DNA of 64,000 nucleotides from Megaleporinus macrocephalus (GCA_021613375.1 CM038703.1:20069194-20133193); one strand, 5' to 3'; shown: positions 36,579 through 49,399, counted from the first letter of the stretch. Notes: generated from the sequence alone by a model not told the origin. Made by a program: numbers and translations.

Positions 36579-36862
36579 TCAGTGTGTAAAGGAGAATGGG
36601 GCTTTTGTGTCTGTGCTTCGTTCAGCATTAGAATTTGTTTTGCCTCCACGTTGATCAGTTGACGATTAGGAAAGCATGTTTGCTGTCATGTAAGGATGGC
36701 AAGGAAGGGACAAATGTGTGTGTGAGAGAGAGAGTTGGTAAGTAAGTAAGGTGGTTAGATTTGAGCTTATCTTACATTGGCGTTGGGGTTTGGGGGCTCC
36801 GGTCCTACATTAATGTCCCTCTCAGGAGGCGAAGATGTAAATATGCTGGATAAACTTGTATC

Positions 36863-36876
36863 GTTGCCATAGAAAC
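36863..36876 (+). promoter_or_regulatory. Candidate RFX (X-box) site
   Basis: gttgccatagaaac matches the known RFX motif gttgccatggaaac at 13 of 14 positions, with both half-sites present. RFX factors act in ciliogenesis and neural genes. It is in unique DNA next to the 36.8 kb block. Confidence 0.4.
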
Positions 36877-38651
36877 AGTTCTCAGCAGACTTTTAACCTT
36901 ATGCGTCCCCCAGTGTGCCTCACTGGTCTTAAATATGAGCGTTTTCTAAACACGAATGCTATTTCAAATGCCCCTTAGCACCGCCAACATTATGTTTCTA
37001 TGTTTCACTTTACAGGCATTCAGATTCAGCAATACGTGGCCTCAACTGCACTCATGCAAGTTCCACAAAAGGGCTCGACAAAGTGAGAATTTTGTTTGCT
37101 GTGCACGCGATAGCCTGCGTTCTAGTTCTGACTCTTGAAAGACTCTGAATAATCCACTCCACCATCTTGTGGGATGCCTTGGTAATTTCGGAGGTGCGCA
37201 AAGCCATTTTTTTATTTAGAAATTGAAATGAGAAGTTAATGGGCTCCTCGTTCTTTTAGAGGGACATGATTAAAATATCCATTATGAGATCAGCTCTTGA
37301 GTTTCAGTGTTGTGGATTACTTTAATCTCGACAGCCTGATAAATTATAGAACTCTGCTCTCAATCTAATGAGGTAATTGCCTAAAAGACTCATTGTTCCA
37401 TTCACTTGCAGTGCCATCCTAGTGACACAACTCTCAGGGCTATCATCTTTTTCCTAGCAATTAAATTTCCCTTCCTGCTCTCCCATGGCCTTTTAAAAGA
37501 AGGCATACTATTTGACCTCAAACGTGTGTTTGCTCCTCTCTCCTGTGTTTTATTTTCCTTTTTTTGTCGTTCCTCTCGTGGTCACACACCACAGACCATG
37601 CAGGTTTTTTGCTACGTGCTTGTATACTTTGGCGCACAGCACATGTTGATTAGGGCGATTGTGCACGCTTGCGTTTTGCCAACGATGGCACCAAGTGCTG
37701 TTGGTGTAACAGAAACAGAAAATATAATCCCTAGCAAACAAGCATCTTTGGCAGGAGGCTGTCCTGTGTTTGGTGGCGTGGTGTTGTCCAAGCCAGAGGT
37801 AAGCGTGGGGTGAGAGAGGCCAGAGGAAGCCAGCTTAGCCCAGATAAGGGCAATCATGCTGAAAATGACTCTCAGGTAAGACCTCTATCTCTGGATCCCC
37901 AGCCAGAACAAGCCTTATCACAGCCGACCCTGATCTAGATCTTAAAGAGCAAACTGCTTGAGCTCCTGCAGGGCTGTAAGAAAGTGAAGAAGCGGTTTAC
38001 GTCTAGGTTACACCGCGCATTTTGGTTGGGCAGTTGAGGGTGTCCCGTTCTACCACCGTCTCATAAGTTGCTTTCTTATGGAATGCATTGAAATGGGCCG
38101 TGCTATCTCTGGTTTGTCACCAGGCTTTGGTGACTGTGAAAGCAAGCCATGTCTTATTTGAGATGTTAATGTACCTCGTGATTTTCGACCACAAGGGTGG
38201 GCGGAAGACGTGGTTCAAAGACCGTTTGATGTCTTTTGAAGCAGCCATTTTTTAGGCAGAGTTAAAACAAGACAATTTGCTGCGGCCTTTCGACCGTCGT
38301 CTCTTGGTTTGTGTACAGATGTTTTTTCTCATTTCGTCTGCACATAATGGGCGTCGAGCTCAAAGGCCTAATTGCGCTTCTCTTAAGTGCACAAACCTCC
38401 AGTTGCGTTTGCGAGGCAAAGCTGAGCGGAGATAAGATTGAGGCTGGGAATCTGGAGTACTCCCTTTCAGAATCACATCACCCAGGTCCCTCCGCACGAG
38501 ACTCGGGATTAAAAGAGCCAGATTAAAAAGCTCAATTTAATTAGGGTGAATGGAGAGATCCTCCACATGAAAGAGCAATAACTAGACTCTCACTAGCCGG
38601 CAGATATCTCGGGCCCTGCTGACTTCTGTACACCGCAGGTAAAAAAAAAAA

Positions 38652-38656
38652 ATATA

Positions 38657-38687
<31 letters not shown>
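38652..38687. repeat. (TA)n microsatellite
   Basis: A TA dinucleotide run with one interruption (tatattatat), preceded by a 12-base A run. Confidence 0.95.
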
Positions 38688-41600
38688 ACGGAGATGAAAT
38701 CAGTCCTGAGGAATAGGCGGCGGGGGTGGGAAACAGAGAGAAAGAAAAGACTTAAGAAACATTCTTTGGCGGTAATACTGGTATTATTCTTCTCTACTCT
38801 TCTCTACGTTGCCTGTCTCTCTTTCTCTTTCTCTTTCTCGCTGGCAGCCCCCGCCTCATGGCCTAAATGCAGATCAATTACAAGCCACAGAAAGTCAGGG
38901 TGTCACATGTGATTCACAATGTCAATTTCATGCTTTCGGAAACTGTTTGGCAAGTGCTCCCTCACTTTACATCTGCTAACCAATCAGGAGGGCGACATGT
39001 CTGAGAGAGAGACAATTTAATGGTGTGACAGTTAACCAGAGAGTGCGGCGTGAGGAGACGGTGCTAGGCAGCCTCTGTCTGTCATGGACTGATATTTATT
39101 TATTTACTGCACAAGCGCGAGCACAGCACAAATAAAATGTCACATCTCATTTCCACTCTTGCCCTTTTGAGATGCAAAAGAATCTCTTTAAATCTGAAGT
39201 GCGGACTGGGCTCGGGCTGATTAGGGTCCCTTGAAAAGGGCTCTGATGATACATACTGCGAATTACCAGACGTGGACAATTGAAAATAACATGGACGTGT
39301 GTCCGCGCACACATCCGTACCCGCGCGCGCAGAAATGCACATTTAATCACCAAATGTGTGCCCTTTTGTTAAGGCGGTATCTCTTTTTTCCCCCTCCGTA
39401 TTTCTGCCCAAAACATTTTAAGGATGTCGCGTCGATAAATATGAGTTTAGCGGCCACATTATTACGGGCCTTCTCTTTGTGGAGGTTTTTTTTCATTATT
39501 ATTGCACAGCTATGTAACCCTGTGTCAGGGTATTAAGTGTATCTCAGCACACACTTTGTTAGCCGCAACTTTGGCCCCACGCGCGGCGGCCTCTATCGCA
39601 GTCGTCCTAGCAGCCTCCCCTGACAAAAAGAGCTGCTGGCTAAAGAGTGCTAGCGGTGGCTCTCTTTAAGGAACGCACAAGATGCTGCATGTCCGGGGAG
39701 GGTTGGCTTTTTTAGCATAAACAGGCTGCAGTGCCAAAGCCATTTCACATGCTGAAAAGAGCCAGTCCACTAATCTATGAATGGGGGAGCAGGGGCACCC
39801 AGAGTGACAAATGTTATCTCTTCGTGGCATAGAGGGTTCAAACCTATTCAGCACCCCCACTTTCAGGCCACCGCTAAGATTATGTCACCCTAATCCCCAA
39901 TGCAGGCGCTGGGCGGGCGAGAGGGTAGCGACCGACTCCGTGTGTGAGGAAAAACGGCGAGCGCCGAGACCATCAAAGTGGGAATTGTTCTTTTTTATTT
40001 CCTTCCGTGACAACAGAGGTGAAAGCGGCTGAGGTGTTGTCACATTGCATTCGTGTGTTTGGGGGGCTCAGGAGTTGCAAGAATAAATAGTCTTACAGGG
40101 GCTTCTCTCGTTTCCTCTGTGGTAATACATAAAATGCAAGATGCAGTGGATGCGGAATACACCGTGGATTTTTAGGCCAAGAAGGCGCCGCATCTATATT
40201 TGTCAAATGAAATGCAACCTCGTTTCTCTTTCTTTCTTTTTTTTCCCCCTCCCTCTCCAGGATTTCACCTGCCATGGGGTACAGCGCGAATAGATACCAA
40301 TAAAATAAGAAAATAAATAAATAAACAAAGAGCAAATGAATAAAAGTGATGGAGGAATGGAAGAGGTCGGAGCCCTCATTACTTTCCGTGGCCCAAAGGA
40401 GGCTGAACTTTCTGGGAGACGAGCTGTTTAATTGATTCTTATGGAACTATGGTATTGATCACTCAGGAGCCTCTGGTCTTGATGCCGAGCTGGGCTGCTC
40501 ATTCACACTTTCATAAGCGCTGCTGATCTTTGCCGTGGAAGCTCAACGTAACAAAGGCAGGAAAAAGCAAGAAACACCAGCGTTCTCCACATCTCTGGTG
40601 ACCCATTGGTTGTGCTTGACTGTGCCACCTTGATTTTATTTAATTGAGTTTGCATTGGCTTTAATTTAAATGTTGATGTAGCCTCGGATGAGGTCATTTA
40701 CAGGGCTGCGATTCAGTGCGGCGTAATTGAAGTCGGTTCGTTTTGTGGAGGTTTGGGGAATTAATCGCCGGACGCTCAAGGACACCCAGGCAAGATGTCC
40801 AGAAATGAGATGGGATTAATTGAAAATCTTAATTACTTTCTGAGGGCATAAACATCTCAATATCAATTAAAATGTGTTTCCGCAGCTCTTGGAGGGATAT
40901 GAGGAGCAACAGTAATTATATATTGAGACCAACGAAACAACTCCACGGGTTTGTGTATGAGCCCTCTGATTGAGCGCTGAGAATTACAGCACATAAATTA
41001 TGAATGCCCACTTTCTTTCTTTCCCCGTGTTTTTTCTCTTCCTTTAACAGCGGCATCTTCCGAACCCCTTTTTTTCTTTTACCTGTTAAGTGTAAACATG
41101 GTGAGTTGTCTCCTGGAAGTTGAACAAAGTTGAAGGTTATGAAAATATGGCAAAGCACATTCGCAGGTTATTATTGGAGTGTCTTAAATTATAGACTGCA
41201 TATTAAGTGGAGTTATATGACTGAGGCCAACAGGGAAATAATATCCTCTAGCCTGTGCAGAGCGGTGCGCTTGAGTGGGCTGATAAAAGTGGGTGTAAAA
41301 ATGGGGTGGTGGATGAAGAAATGTTTTGAAGGTGGTAAACGTGATTGTTATTCAAAGGACACTGCTCTGCCACTGCTGGCAGGGTGGCCTTCAGGCCTGC
41401 CCGTCATCTCCCTGAATTTCACACTCATCTGTTTTCCTTTCTTTATTTGGATTTTTTTCTATTTTCCCTCCATCCTTTGGTTTCTGTTATTCATTTTAAT
41501 TTCCTGGATATCTGTGGGGATTTGGGTGAAGGCCTTGTATTTTTTTTTCTTTTCTTTCTTTTTTTTTTTACATTTATCTTCAGCCAGTATCTCTTTGTAG

Positions 41601-42099
41601 TGTTGACTCATGTTCCTCTCCGTCTATGTCTCTCTCTCCTTCTCGCTCTCTCTCTCTCCACTCTTCCTCCACTCTCCGCAGGAAGAAAAGGGTCTCGGCA
41701 GTCGTGAACCATTTAGCCGGAAGGAAACGGGTGGGCTGCACCTTTAAACTGGGATTTCTGGACCAATCTGCGCTGTGTATTCGAATTGCAGAGTAACAAA
41801 TGGACAGTGGAAAGGGGGTTTGTAATGGTGATTAGAGGCTGAAATTGGTTCAGATTTACAGTGTCAGTCAGAGATGGAGGGAAAGGAATAAGCGGTCTAA
41901 GCGGTCTAATGGATCCATCAGCTTGCTTCGGCTGCTCAGCGGGCCGGGCGAGGTCACCAGCCATCCGCAGGCGGCACAAAAGCACTTCAATTTTGTTAGG
42001 AAATGTATCAATTTAACTGACTCGAGCGGCGCACTGGAAACCTAATGAATCTGGACTCAATTTTCCACCACACTGCCTCTGTGAACTGGAGGAAACAAT

Positions 42100-42340
42100 G
42101 TTGGTGGCGACAGGGTTGAGGAGGGGGCTGCCGCCATTGGCCGCCGCGCTGGCCAGTGGGGGCGTCGGGGGCCGGCCTCCGTTTATCTAGCGCCCCGGCC
42201 CACTGTCACTCATCTAACAATGATGTCATTAAAGGTAAATTGGCCTCTATTTCAGCGGGATGATAATGCTAATTGAGTGGCAAAACATAATACGGAGGGC
42301 CGTGGTGCGCCCGGCTGAAGGGGAGGAGGGGGACAGATTA
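42100..42340. promoter_or_regulatory. GC-rich candidate element inside the large block
   Basis: The first part (42115-42205) is very GC-rich with CpGs, an inverted CCAAT box within gccgccattggccgcc, and a weak CTCF-like tggccagtgggggcg at 42150. The second part (42210-42340) switches to AT-rich with aatgatgtcattaa and gctaattgag. The sharp change and lack of repeats are typical of an enhancer or minor promoter. No transcript start can be shown. Confidence 0.35.
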
Positions 42341-42752
42341 AATGGCCATACAATGGCGGGTGTCAGGCACGGCAGATGTTGCTTTGTGCTGAGGACTGCA
42401 TTGACATATCTCTTGCTTGTCAGGCCCGGGCTTTAGGAGAGTCTTACAGGGCCGGGGACCAGATGGTCTCTCGCAGAGGGCCCGCTGAAATAAAGCAGTT
42501 AAACAGGGCGCTTGGTTATTAAAAAAAGACAACTCGGCCACGAGAAATGTGGTGGTTGGTAAATAAAGGGGAGCAGGGCTGCCTTATCGATCTGGCTGCC
42601 ACGCGCCGGGCCTGACTGCAGGCTAATGAAAGGCCCCTGGCCGGCAGGCGTCGTGTTTATTTAGGGGAAGGCCTCAGATCAGCCCTGCCTGCACCACCAA
42701 CCCCCACCCTCCCAGTTCGCCCCCATAGGAACCGCTTGCACACTGAGCGCTG

Positions 42753-42753
<1 letters not shown>

Positions 42754-42812
<59 letters not shown>
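42754..42812. repeat. (GA)n microsatellite
   Basis: About 59 bp of GA units with one early interruption. Confidence 0.95.
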
Positions 42813-42817
<5 letters not shown>

Positions 42818-43068
42818 GCAGTTAGACCGCTCTCAACACACACATTAATATAGCCAGGCCGAGGTCACCGCAGAGCAGAAACACAGGGAGTGCTAAGACA
42901 TGTGTTGTAACTCAGTATGGGGTCCTTTTCTACTGAATGCTAAGGATTACCATTAGCGGTTGCTAAACTGTTCCTGAAATTCACATTTACTGCCACTGAT
43001 CTGTGAATTTATTATAGTCGTATTAACATATTATTATACAACTTTGGGGTATATATTACTGAGAATTA
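42813..43068. other. Spacer between microsatellites
   Basis: No gene or repeat recognised. Confidence 0.4.
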
Positions 43069-43072
43069 CTGT

Positions 43073-43137
<65 letters not shown>
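43069..43137. repeat. (AAT)n microsatellite
   Basis: More than 20 AAT units with a single interruption (aatactaat near 43085). It creates a poly-asparagine frame that is not a gene. Confidence 0.95.
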
Positions 43138-43399
43138 TTATTCTCATTCTAAACATGTGTAAATGTAATGATGGTGGTGTTTATGTTAAGATTTACCAGC
43201 TCAGCCTATATTGCTGTAGTAGAGCTAAGAAGGGGATGACTGTCAGCTTAGCAGTCTTTGAACTGCCATGCAAGCATGAAATCATTAAATTGTGTAATGA
43301 TTGTTTTTCTCAGGTCAGAGGTGTCTGTGCTTTACAATATAAAGCTACTAAATATTAGTGCCATACTGGGGGATTTATGTCATTACTGATTATTATATT

Positions 43400-43720
43400 C
43401 TGCCTCAATATCGCCCAATATTATTGGCCAATCGATGTATCATTCAAGCCATAGTATTAATAAAGGGCTCTAAATTTGTCTCATTTATATACAGCCTGGG
43501 CTGAAACACTCCTTATAACTTTAAAATGATTTGACAGGGCCAAACTGCTGTAGGCTGAGCAGTTGCATATATATAAATAATTTTGATTTAGTGGCATCAA
43601 AAAATGTGTTGAATTCGAAATGGCTTTTTACAGTTCGCTGCCCAGAGCAAAACATTAGCATGGCAACTGTCCTGTACATAGTTTGAAACTTTAATGATGA
43701 TTAGCCCATATATATAGTCC
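43400..43720. repeat. Dispersed repeat B, copy 1 (approximate ends)
   Basis: The 19-mer ctgaaacactccttataac at 43501-43519 recurs at 59800-59818. Upstream, tattattggccaatcg and the following aagggctc also look like known interspersed-repeat words. The class and ends are unknown. Confidence 0.4.
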
Positions 43721-45645
43721 AAAATAAAGTCAAAATAAAATGAAAGGTTTTTAGTTTTAGTTACTTATGATAAAAGTTAAGAAAGTTCTTTTGTAAAAAC
43801 AATGTTTTGAGGATTCATCAGCAATATATGAGCTGAATGGTACCTAAATGAAACTTTAACAGTTTTTAAATACTATATACGCTTTATGTAAGCTTTATTT
43901 ATTATGTGGCCCATTTAAGTGCATTTCGGCCTATCTGATCCAGCAGTATCACATTTGATGTTGTGTTTGTGCTTCTCCCTGGAGATGAATGTGTCCTTGC
44001 GCTTGTGGCTATTGTAGTATTTACACTCTGGATGAAATAGCACGGTGGACATTGAGTGATGACAATTTACTCTGGTCATGAAAAGAGTCACAATGGAATA
44101 CTGTGCCTTATACAAAATGAGAAAAATTGTAGAACTACGATTTTCTTAACCGAAATATAAATATTCACGCTTGCACTTCAGACGTAACATAACATGAGCC
44201 ATATTGGCTACAACATTTCTCATCATATACCATTATTATTGCTTCTTCTGGATTTACAGTGAGGGATTAAAGAAGATCTCGCTTAAACAAAGCCAGCAGA
44301 GGTGGGGCTCTCTACGCAAGACTAGTCGCTCTTCACCTCCTCCTACAGCTGTTTTGTGCGTACTATTAGAGCACGGTACAGGCTTTGAATAGACCTTAAA
44401 TGCCTCTAGTGTTCCCATAGGTCAGAGGTCAGACAGAGCAGTTGAAGTAACTAGCCTGTGCTTAAACAACTAAGTTTGAATCCTCACCTCTTGAATAAAT
44501 GGGTAGCCATGAGCTTGCACATTCAAGCTGTACTTTATCTGACTGTACATTCAGCAGGCATGTTTTGTCTGTTCTCTGTCTGCCTGACTGAGAATTGAAA
44601 TAATGCGGCCCCCTCCACTTGACCTCCCCTATTATTACCAGCACTGATCTCATTTGGCAAAGCAGGCACCAGCAAATCCTGCTGAATAGGGCGCTAAATG
44701 GGAAAAGACATTCTCTCTATTTTGTGCTTAATATGAAAATTGTGATAGTATTAAAAGCACAGTTTCACAGTGCGTGTTCTCTATTCACATTTTGGTTGAT
44801 ATCCCAAGTGAAGTATATATGATTGTAATCACTTTACTATAATCATTATTACATAACGCTTTTATGGCAGAGCACAATTAGCGCTGTGTGCTGACAGAAG
44901 AAGCCAGTATTTAAAAAACACACCGTTAAATATGCTAATGATGATGCAGATGAGGCAGCATTAAAATCAGCATTAAGATATTTTACTACAATATTGAAGG
45001 CTCCCCTAAAGTACCTGTTGTAGGTCTTATTGCAGAAACTGTAAGGTCTTTGTAAATACTTGCATGATGATTACTGATGCTGACTTGCAGAGAGGAAGTG
45101 TTTTGTGAAAAGCCTGACAGAAGCTGTATTAGATTATACATCTTGCAGCATTTGTTGTGGATAGTTTGTTTCATGTTTTCATTTTAACTGAAGAGTCTGG
45201 TTTAGAAGAATTTTATTTATGGTTTTGAGTCTGTGTAGAGGTTTAGACGTGAAGCACAGCTATAAGTTAATGTGTGTTTGGGTGCTTCTGGTCAAATTGC
45301 ACTTTTTGATGTCCTCAGTGAAAATAAGTGAACACATCCTCTACAGAGAACACACTTCTGCACACTGTAATGTATAGTTATTGTTTATTTGCTGAATTGA
45401 ACAAATTTAAGTAAATCAATGAATAAAATACATGGATAGATAAATAAAACAAATATTGCAAGTGTTTTACTATTTACTAGTATTTGAAAACAAAATAAGC
45501 AGCATGCCTTAGCTTATCTTTAAACTGCAACTGTATGTTATAACAAAATGAAGCTTTGTGTAAAGCTTTGTACTTAAATAAATAAATAAAAATAAATGTG
45601 AATTAAATAAATAATGTATAATAAATAAATAAATGTGGTTTAAAG

Positions 45646-45646
<1 letters not shown>
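43721..45646. other. AT-rich non-coding stretch
   Basis: No gene is supported. The segment at 44880-44990 (atgctaatgatgatgcagatgag) is more enhancer-like. The last 70 bp are aaataaat-rich and lead into the TA microsatellite. Confidence 0.4.

Positions 45647-45717
<71 letters not shown>
45647..45717. repeat. (TA)n microsatellite, about 71 bp
   Basis: About 35 perfect TA units. They give an Ile-Tyr repeat frame that is not a gene. Long (TA)n tracts can extrude cruciforms and are often misassembled. Confidence 0.95.
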
Positions 45718-45720
<3 letters not shown>

Positions 45721-46790
45721 TACATTCACTACATTATTATACTATGCATACGTTGATATTTCAATATTCCAATACACCAGTTTGTGTATTGGTGTATTGT
45801 GTTCTACACTGCATATTATGTTTATTAGTGCCAGATCAGATAGTTGACTTTTAATAAAACATGTAAATCATAACTGTAAATTCCTAACTTCTCTTGTCAA
45901 AGTGGCCATTAAATACAAATGATTACTTTCTTAGTGAAAAGTGCACACAATTGTACATACTGTGTATAATCTAAGCTTTACAAATCAGTATTTCATTTGT
46001 CCACACTTTACTTCTGTGCACCTACTGCCACTTGAACACTTCCATCCTTCTGATCTTCAAACCAGCATGTTACAGCTGCGTCCGCCAAACAAAAACCGTT
46101 CCCAGTGGAGCCGCTGACATTATGTTCCCTTCAAAGAGACATTAACATTCACATATGCAACTGCCCAAATACTACTCGCTGCCCTGCAGATTTCTCTTGT
46201 GCATCTGAAACGGCTAAAGGAGATATTTCAGAGATCAGATACAATATAATCAGACGAAAGTGGCCTTATATAAGAAAATGGTAAGGAAGGCAATGGAAAC
46301 AGACAGGAGATTCCAAAAGATTAAATACATAGTTGTGTGTTATTTTTTGTTAAAAATATATGTTTTCTGTTTTTTTTCCTAATGCTGATGAACAAATATT
46401 TTGTTTGTTTTTAATTACTTTTCACCAAGAGTTAAATAAATGAAGGAGTGATCTCTAAACAAGCACTGTAGGGCCATCGTATACCCTATAATTAGAATAG
46501 AATAGATTAGAATAGAACAGGTCAGTCATAACTACAGATGAGTAAACAGCTCTTCAGTACGTTAGAAGATAAACTGACAAATAAAAACTCTGCCGAGCTG
46601 AACAGCTCTCTTGTGCTTCAGCATTAGTTAAAGCAGAACAGAGGAAACATTGCCTAAATTGTTCTCATCCCGCTTTAGCAGCACTATCACTGTCCTGAAC
46701 GACCCAATCAGGCTTGGTCTGGGAGTGCTAAGTGAGCCTGATGATGGGAGGAAAAGCCCAGATTGATGTGTGATTCCCTGACATTTCACC
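45718..46790. other. Non-coding stretch
   Basis: Contains a small palindrome (ccaatacac..gtgtattgg near 45771) and tagaatag tandem units at 46488-46518. No gene. Confidence 0.4.
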
Positions 46791-47420
46791 ACGCCTGCCC
46801 TCTTCTCCTTCAATCAGTCCCACTCCCGCCCTGCCGCCCCACTCCACCCCCCCTTTTCCGCTTTGTCATTTCAGCTGGAACAAACACAAATAAGCAGGCA
46901 GATTTGTGTCCGAGCCCCGAGGACAGAAGAAAAGTTTGAGATGCTATTTGACAGGTTCACTGTGACTGTTTTATTTTGTCTCTCCTCTCCGTCCCCTAGG
47001 TGTTTGACTGCGAGACATTTAATCGAGGGACTAGGGGTTTCATATCAGTAACAAAAATCAAATAATGCAAGATGATTTACTCCCCCTAGCAACCGGGGAG
47101 CGCGCTCTTAGCAACCAGCCGAGCCTCGGGCCTCGGTGTAATCAGCTTGAAAATATTTCAATTATTGTGTTGATTTTAGTGGATTTGAGAGGCGGTCGGC
47201 GAGCGCCTCGGTACATTCAGCCCATGACCTGCAGAGGAAGACATTGATTTAAACAGGTGTCAGAAAGGAAAAGTAGAGGCAATTTAAATGGGAATGGGAT
47301 AGCAAAGTCATTGAGCACTGTTCAGCGCATGTGTGACATCCGCCTGCTGCTGCCGAATCAATGCAGCTCAACTGCGCAGAGAGAGAGAGAAAAAAAAAGA
47401 ATAGAAAAAAAAATCACCTT
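46791..47420. promoter_or_regulatory. Candidate conserved non-coding block with RFX-like half-sites
   Basis: Balanced, CpG-containing unique DNA. Two direct copies of tagcaacc lie at 47087-47094 and 47109-47116, matching the RFX half-site GTTGCTA in reverse. GC-rich sequence follows to about 47220. It ends in A-rich runs at 47390-47411. The overlapping short frames are not gene-like. Confidence 0.3.
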
Positions 47421-48426
47421 GAGGAATCATCCATCTGGTATGGCCCAATGGAGCAGGAGACTGGATACTCCAACACTGCGCTCCCCAGCCCGCCGTAAGC
47501 TGAGCTGGTGTCTTTAGTGTGTTTCTGTAGCTTCATGTAGCTGTAGCTTCGAGTCTGGGAAAAGCCAAGCCAGCAGCTGAGCTGATTTCTGTTTTCTGTC
47601 TACATCCCCAGGTTGCAGTTTGTGCCAAAGAGTTCAGCGGCGGTTAAATGAACTGTGAGGCAGGCCGGTAAGGGCGTCTTTGTTTATGTCAGAGGTAAGC
47701 TAGTGTATAGTTTCAGCCATGCTGCAAAGTTTACAGTGTTGACAAAACTTGGATTTATAATTGGACCCATAAATTTCCCTCACCATTCATGTTAGCGCTG
47801 AAAGTACTGGAAATAAAGCATTAATCTAAATGAGAAGTGCCCGATTCAAAGAAGCGCCAGAGGAAACGCAGTAATGTATAATTTTTGCTTTTCACACTAT
47901 TTAATAGGGAAGAGAAGTAGATAGAATTCTGCATTGTAATCTTTTCTTTTCCCTTTTTTTTGTTGGAAACCATAATTTGTCTTTAAAAGATCCATTAGGG
48001 CAAAATTTAGCAGTGGTGGCCACCATTATCTTAAGTGGGGAAAATATTAACACTACCCCTTCATTGAATTTGCAGGGTTATATTTAGCATGCAAATTGAT
48101 TCATTTCACTGTTCCACAAACGCAGATCATTTCAGCAAAGCTAATTTAGAGATTTGGAGAGGAGACGGAATTGTAATTAACAGAACAGACTTTCGGTCCC
48201 AAACCCATCCTCCAGCTTCTAACTACCTCTGTCTGTCTTCAGTGATGTTGGTGTCAAATTTCATTCCAGCCTTATCTTCTATTAACTGCAACGTTCAGTG
48301 CTATCCGCACATTCGCCATGCCTTATTTTATGTCTTTAGACGTAGGCTGTACTTTTTTGGGCTAGTTAATGTACTTCCTTTTGGTTCCACTATTCTCCAT
48401 TGTGTCTGCCTCTCAGTGGTTTCATT
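47421..48426. other. Non-coding stretch
   Basis: Mixed composition; 47760-48200 has some enhancer-like texture. No gene is supported: the 138-codon frame at 48089-48505 runs into the neighbouring repeat and shows no domain. Confidence 0.4.
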
Positions 48427-48610
48427 CACTCTTAAAAATAAAGGTGGCACAAAGGGTCCTTTGTCTGGTGTCTATGAACAGCAATCCCTAAAGAACTGTG
48501 TTTGAAAAGAGAAGAATAGTTTGTCATTCACATAATGCAAAGGCTTCTTCCTGGAACCTTGACATTGTGTGGTGGTTCTTAAAACTTTAAGACAGTTCTT
48601 CACACTCACT
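48427..48610. mobile_element. Decayed foldback MITE ('cactcttaaaaataaaggt' type)
   Basis: It starts with cactcttaaaaataaaggt, which I recall as the terminus of a widespread fish palindromic MITE with ggttctt/aagaacc interior words. Here aagaactgtg, cctggaacc, gtggttcttaaaac and gacagttcttcac are visible. The right terminus is not recognisable, so the end is approximate. Confidence 0.5.
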
Positions 48611-49399
48611 CATCTCATTTACAAGAATTGTGCTTTATTGAACTACTAAATGGTTATTTAGGGAAAAGTGGTTATTCAAGTCGTTGTGCAAAAAAAGCCT
48701 AATTTGAGTGTTGAGAAACAAAAAGTAAACACTGTATTTGTAGAGCAACGTTGGTACACAGTTCTAGAACTATAGATATATAGGTCTATTGTACTGCGGT
48801 ATATATAAACACAGTGCTTGTGTTTTGTCTTTTGTTTATTTCCATGACGGTACATGCCATGACTGACTGATAAACATCCAGCATCTCTATTAACGAAAAT
48901 ATCAAACAAAATTTATCCGAAAAAATTAGATTTAATTAAAGACACACACAGAAGCCTCAAAAATACTAAGCTGATTGTTTAAAAGCCTTTATCTTAGCAA
49001 TAAGTGTATTCTCACCAATAAGAACCCCCAGATATCATTAGAACAGATGCAAAGACGGATAAATACAATACAAGACAACATAAATATATTGTTCTTAAAG
49101 AAATAGATAATATTTTGTGCTTGAGTTTGAAGAACAAAGTCCAGTTCCAGATTTCTCCTGCATGCCCCAGACATTGTTTTCCTTCACCAGCAATCTTGAT
49201 TTAGCTTAATGAAGTACTGAGTAGTCAACCAGGTATTAGATAATAACTGCAAATAACACTGGGTTACTAGAAAAAAAATGCATGGAAAGGTTAAATAAAC
49301 ACGGATATATGTAAAACTACTACTTACTGTATTAATACTGTTTAAATATTTAGACAAATAAAAGGTTTTTCTGAGCATATACAAGCTTACTACAAGCTT
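48611..49399. other. AT-rich non-coding stretch
   Basis: No gene or element recognised. A direct duplication tacaagctta / acaagctta lies just before the hairpin at 49400. Confidence 0.4.

Larger units (their letters stand above)
36830..42750. promoter_or_regulatory. Large candidate regulatory block, about 5.9 kb
   Basis: The longest run in the window almost without transposon traces. Only simple repeats interrupt it: (TA)n at 38652-38687, TC runs near 38816-38840 and 41630-41660, and T runs. Many segments are unique with TAAT cores and CpGs, for example 37120-37400, 38510-38600, 39000-39300, 40680-40900, 41800-42060 and 42100-42340. The 135- and 156-codon frames (37406-37813; 41130-41600) lack domains, and the latter is phenylalanine-rich low complexity from T runs. 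The lack of repeats over 6 kb suggests constraint, as around developmental genes. Confidence 0.38.

Noticed and set aside
41130..41707. Plus-strand frames of 156 and 120 codons
   Set aside because: Their C-terminal halves are strings of Phe and Leu from T- and CT-rich runs (41450-41660). They look like low complexity, not genes.
42150..42166. tggccagtgggggcgtc as a second CTCF site
   Set aside because: One base of the central core is missing compared with the consensus, so it was mentioned only as weak.
43044..43358. Poly-Asn frame of 104 codons
   Set aside because: The Asn tract is the (AAT)n microsatellite, and the rest has no similarity I recognise.
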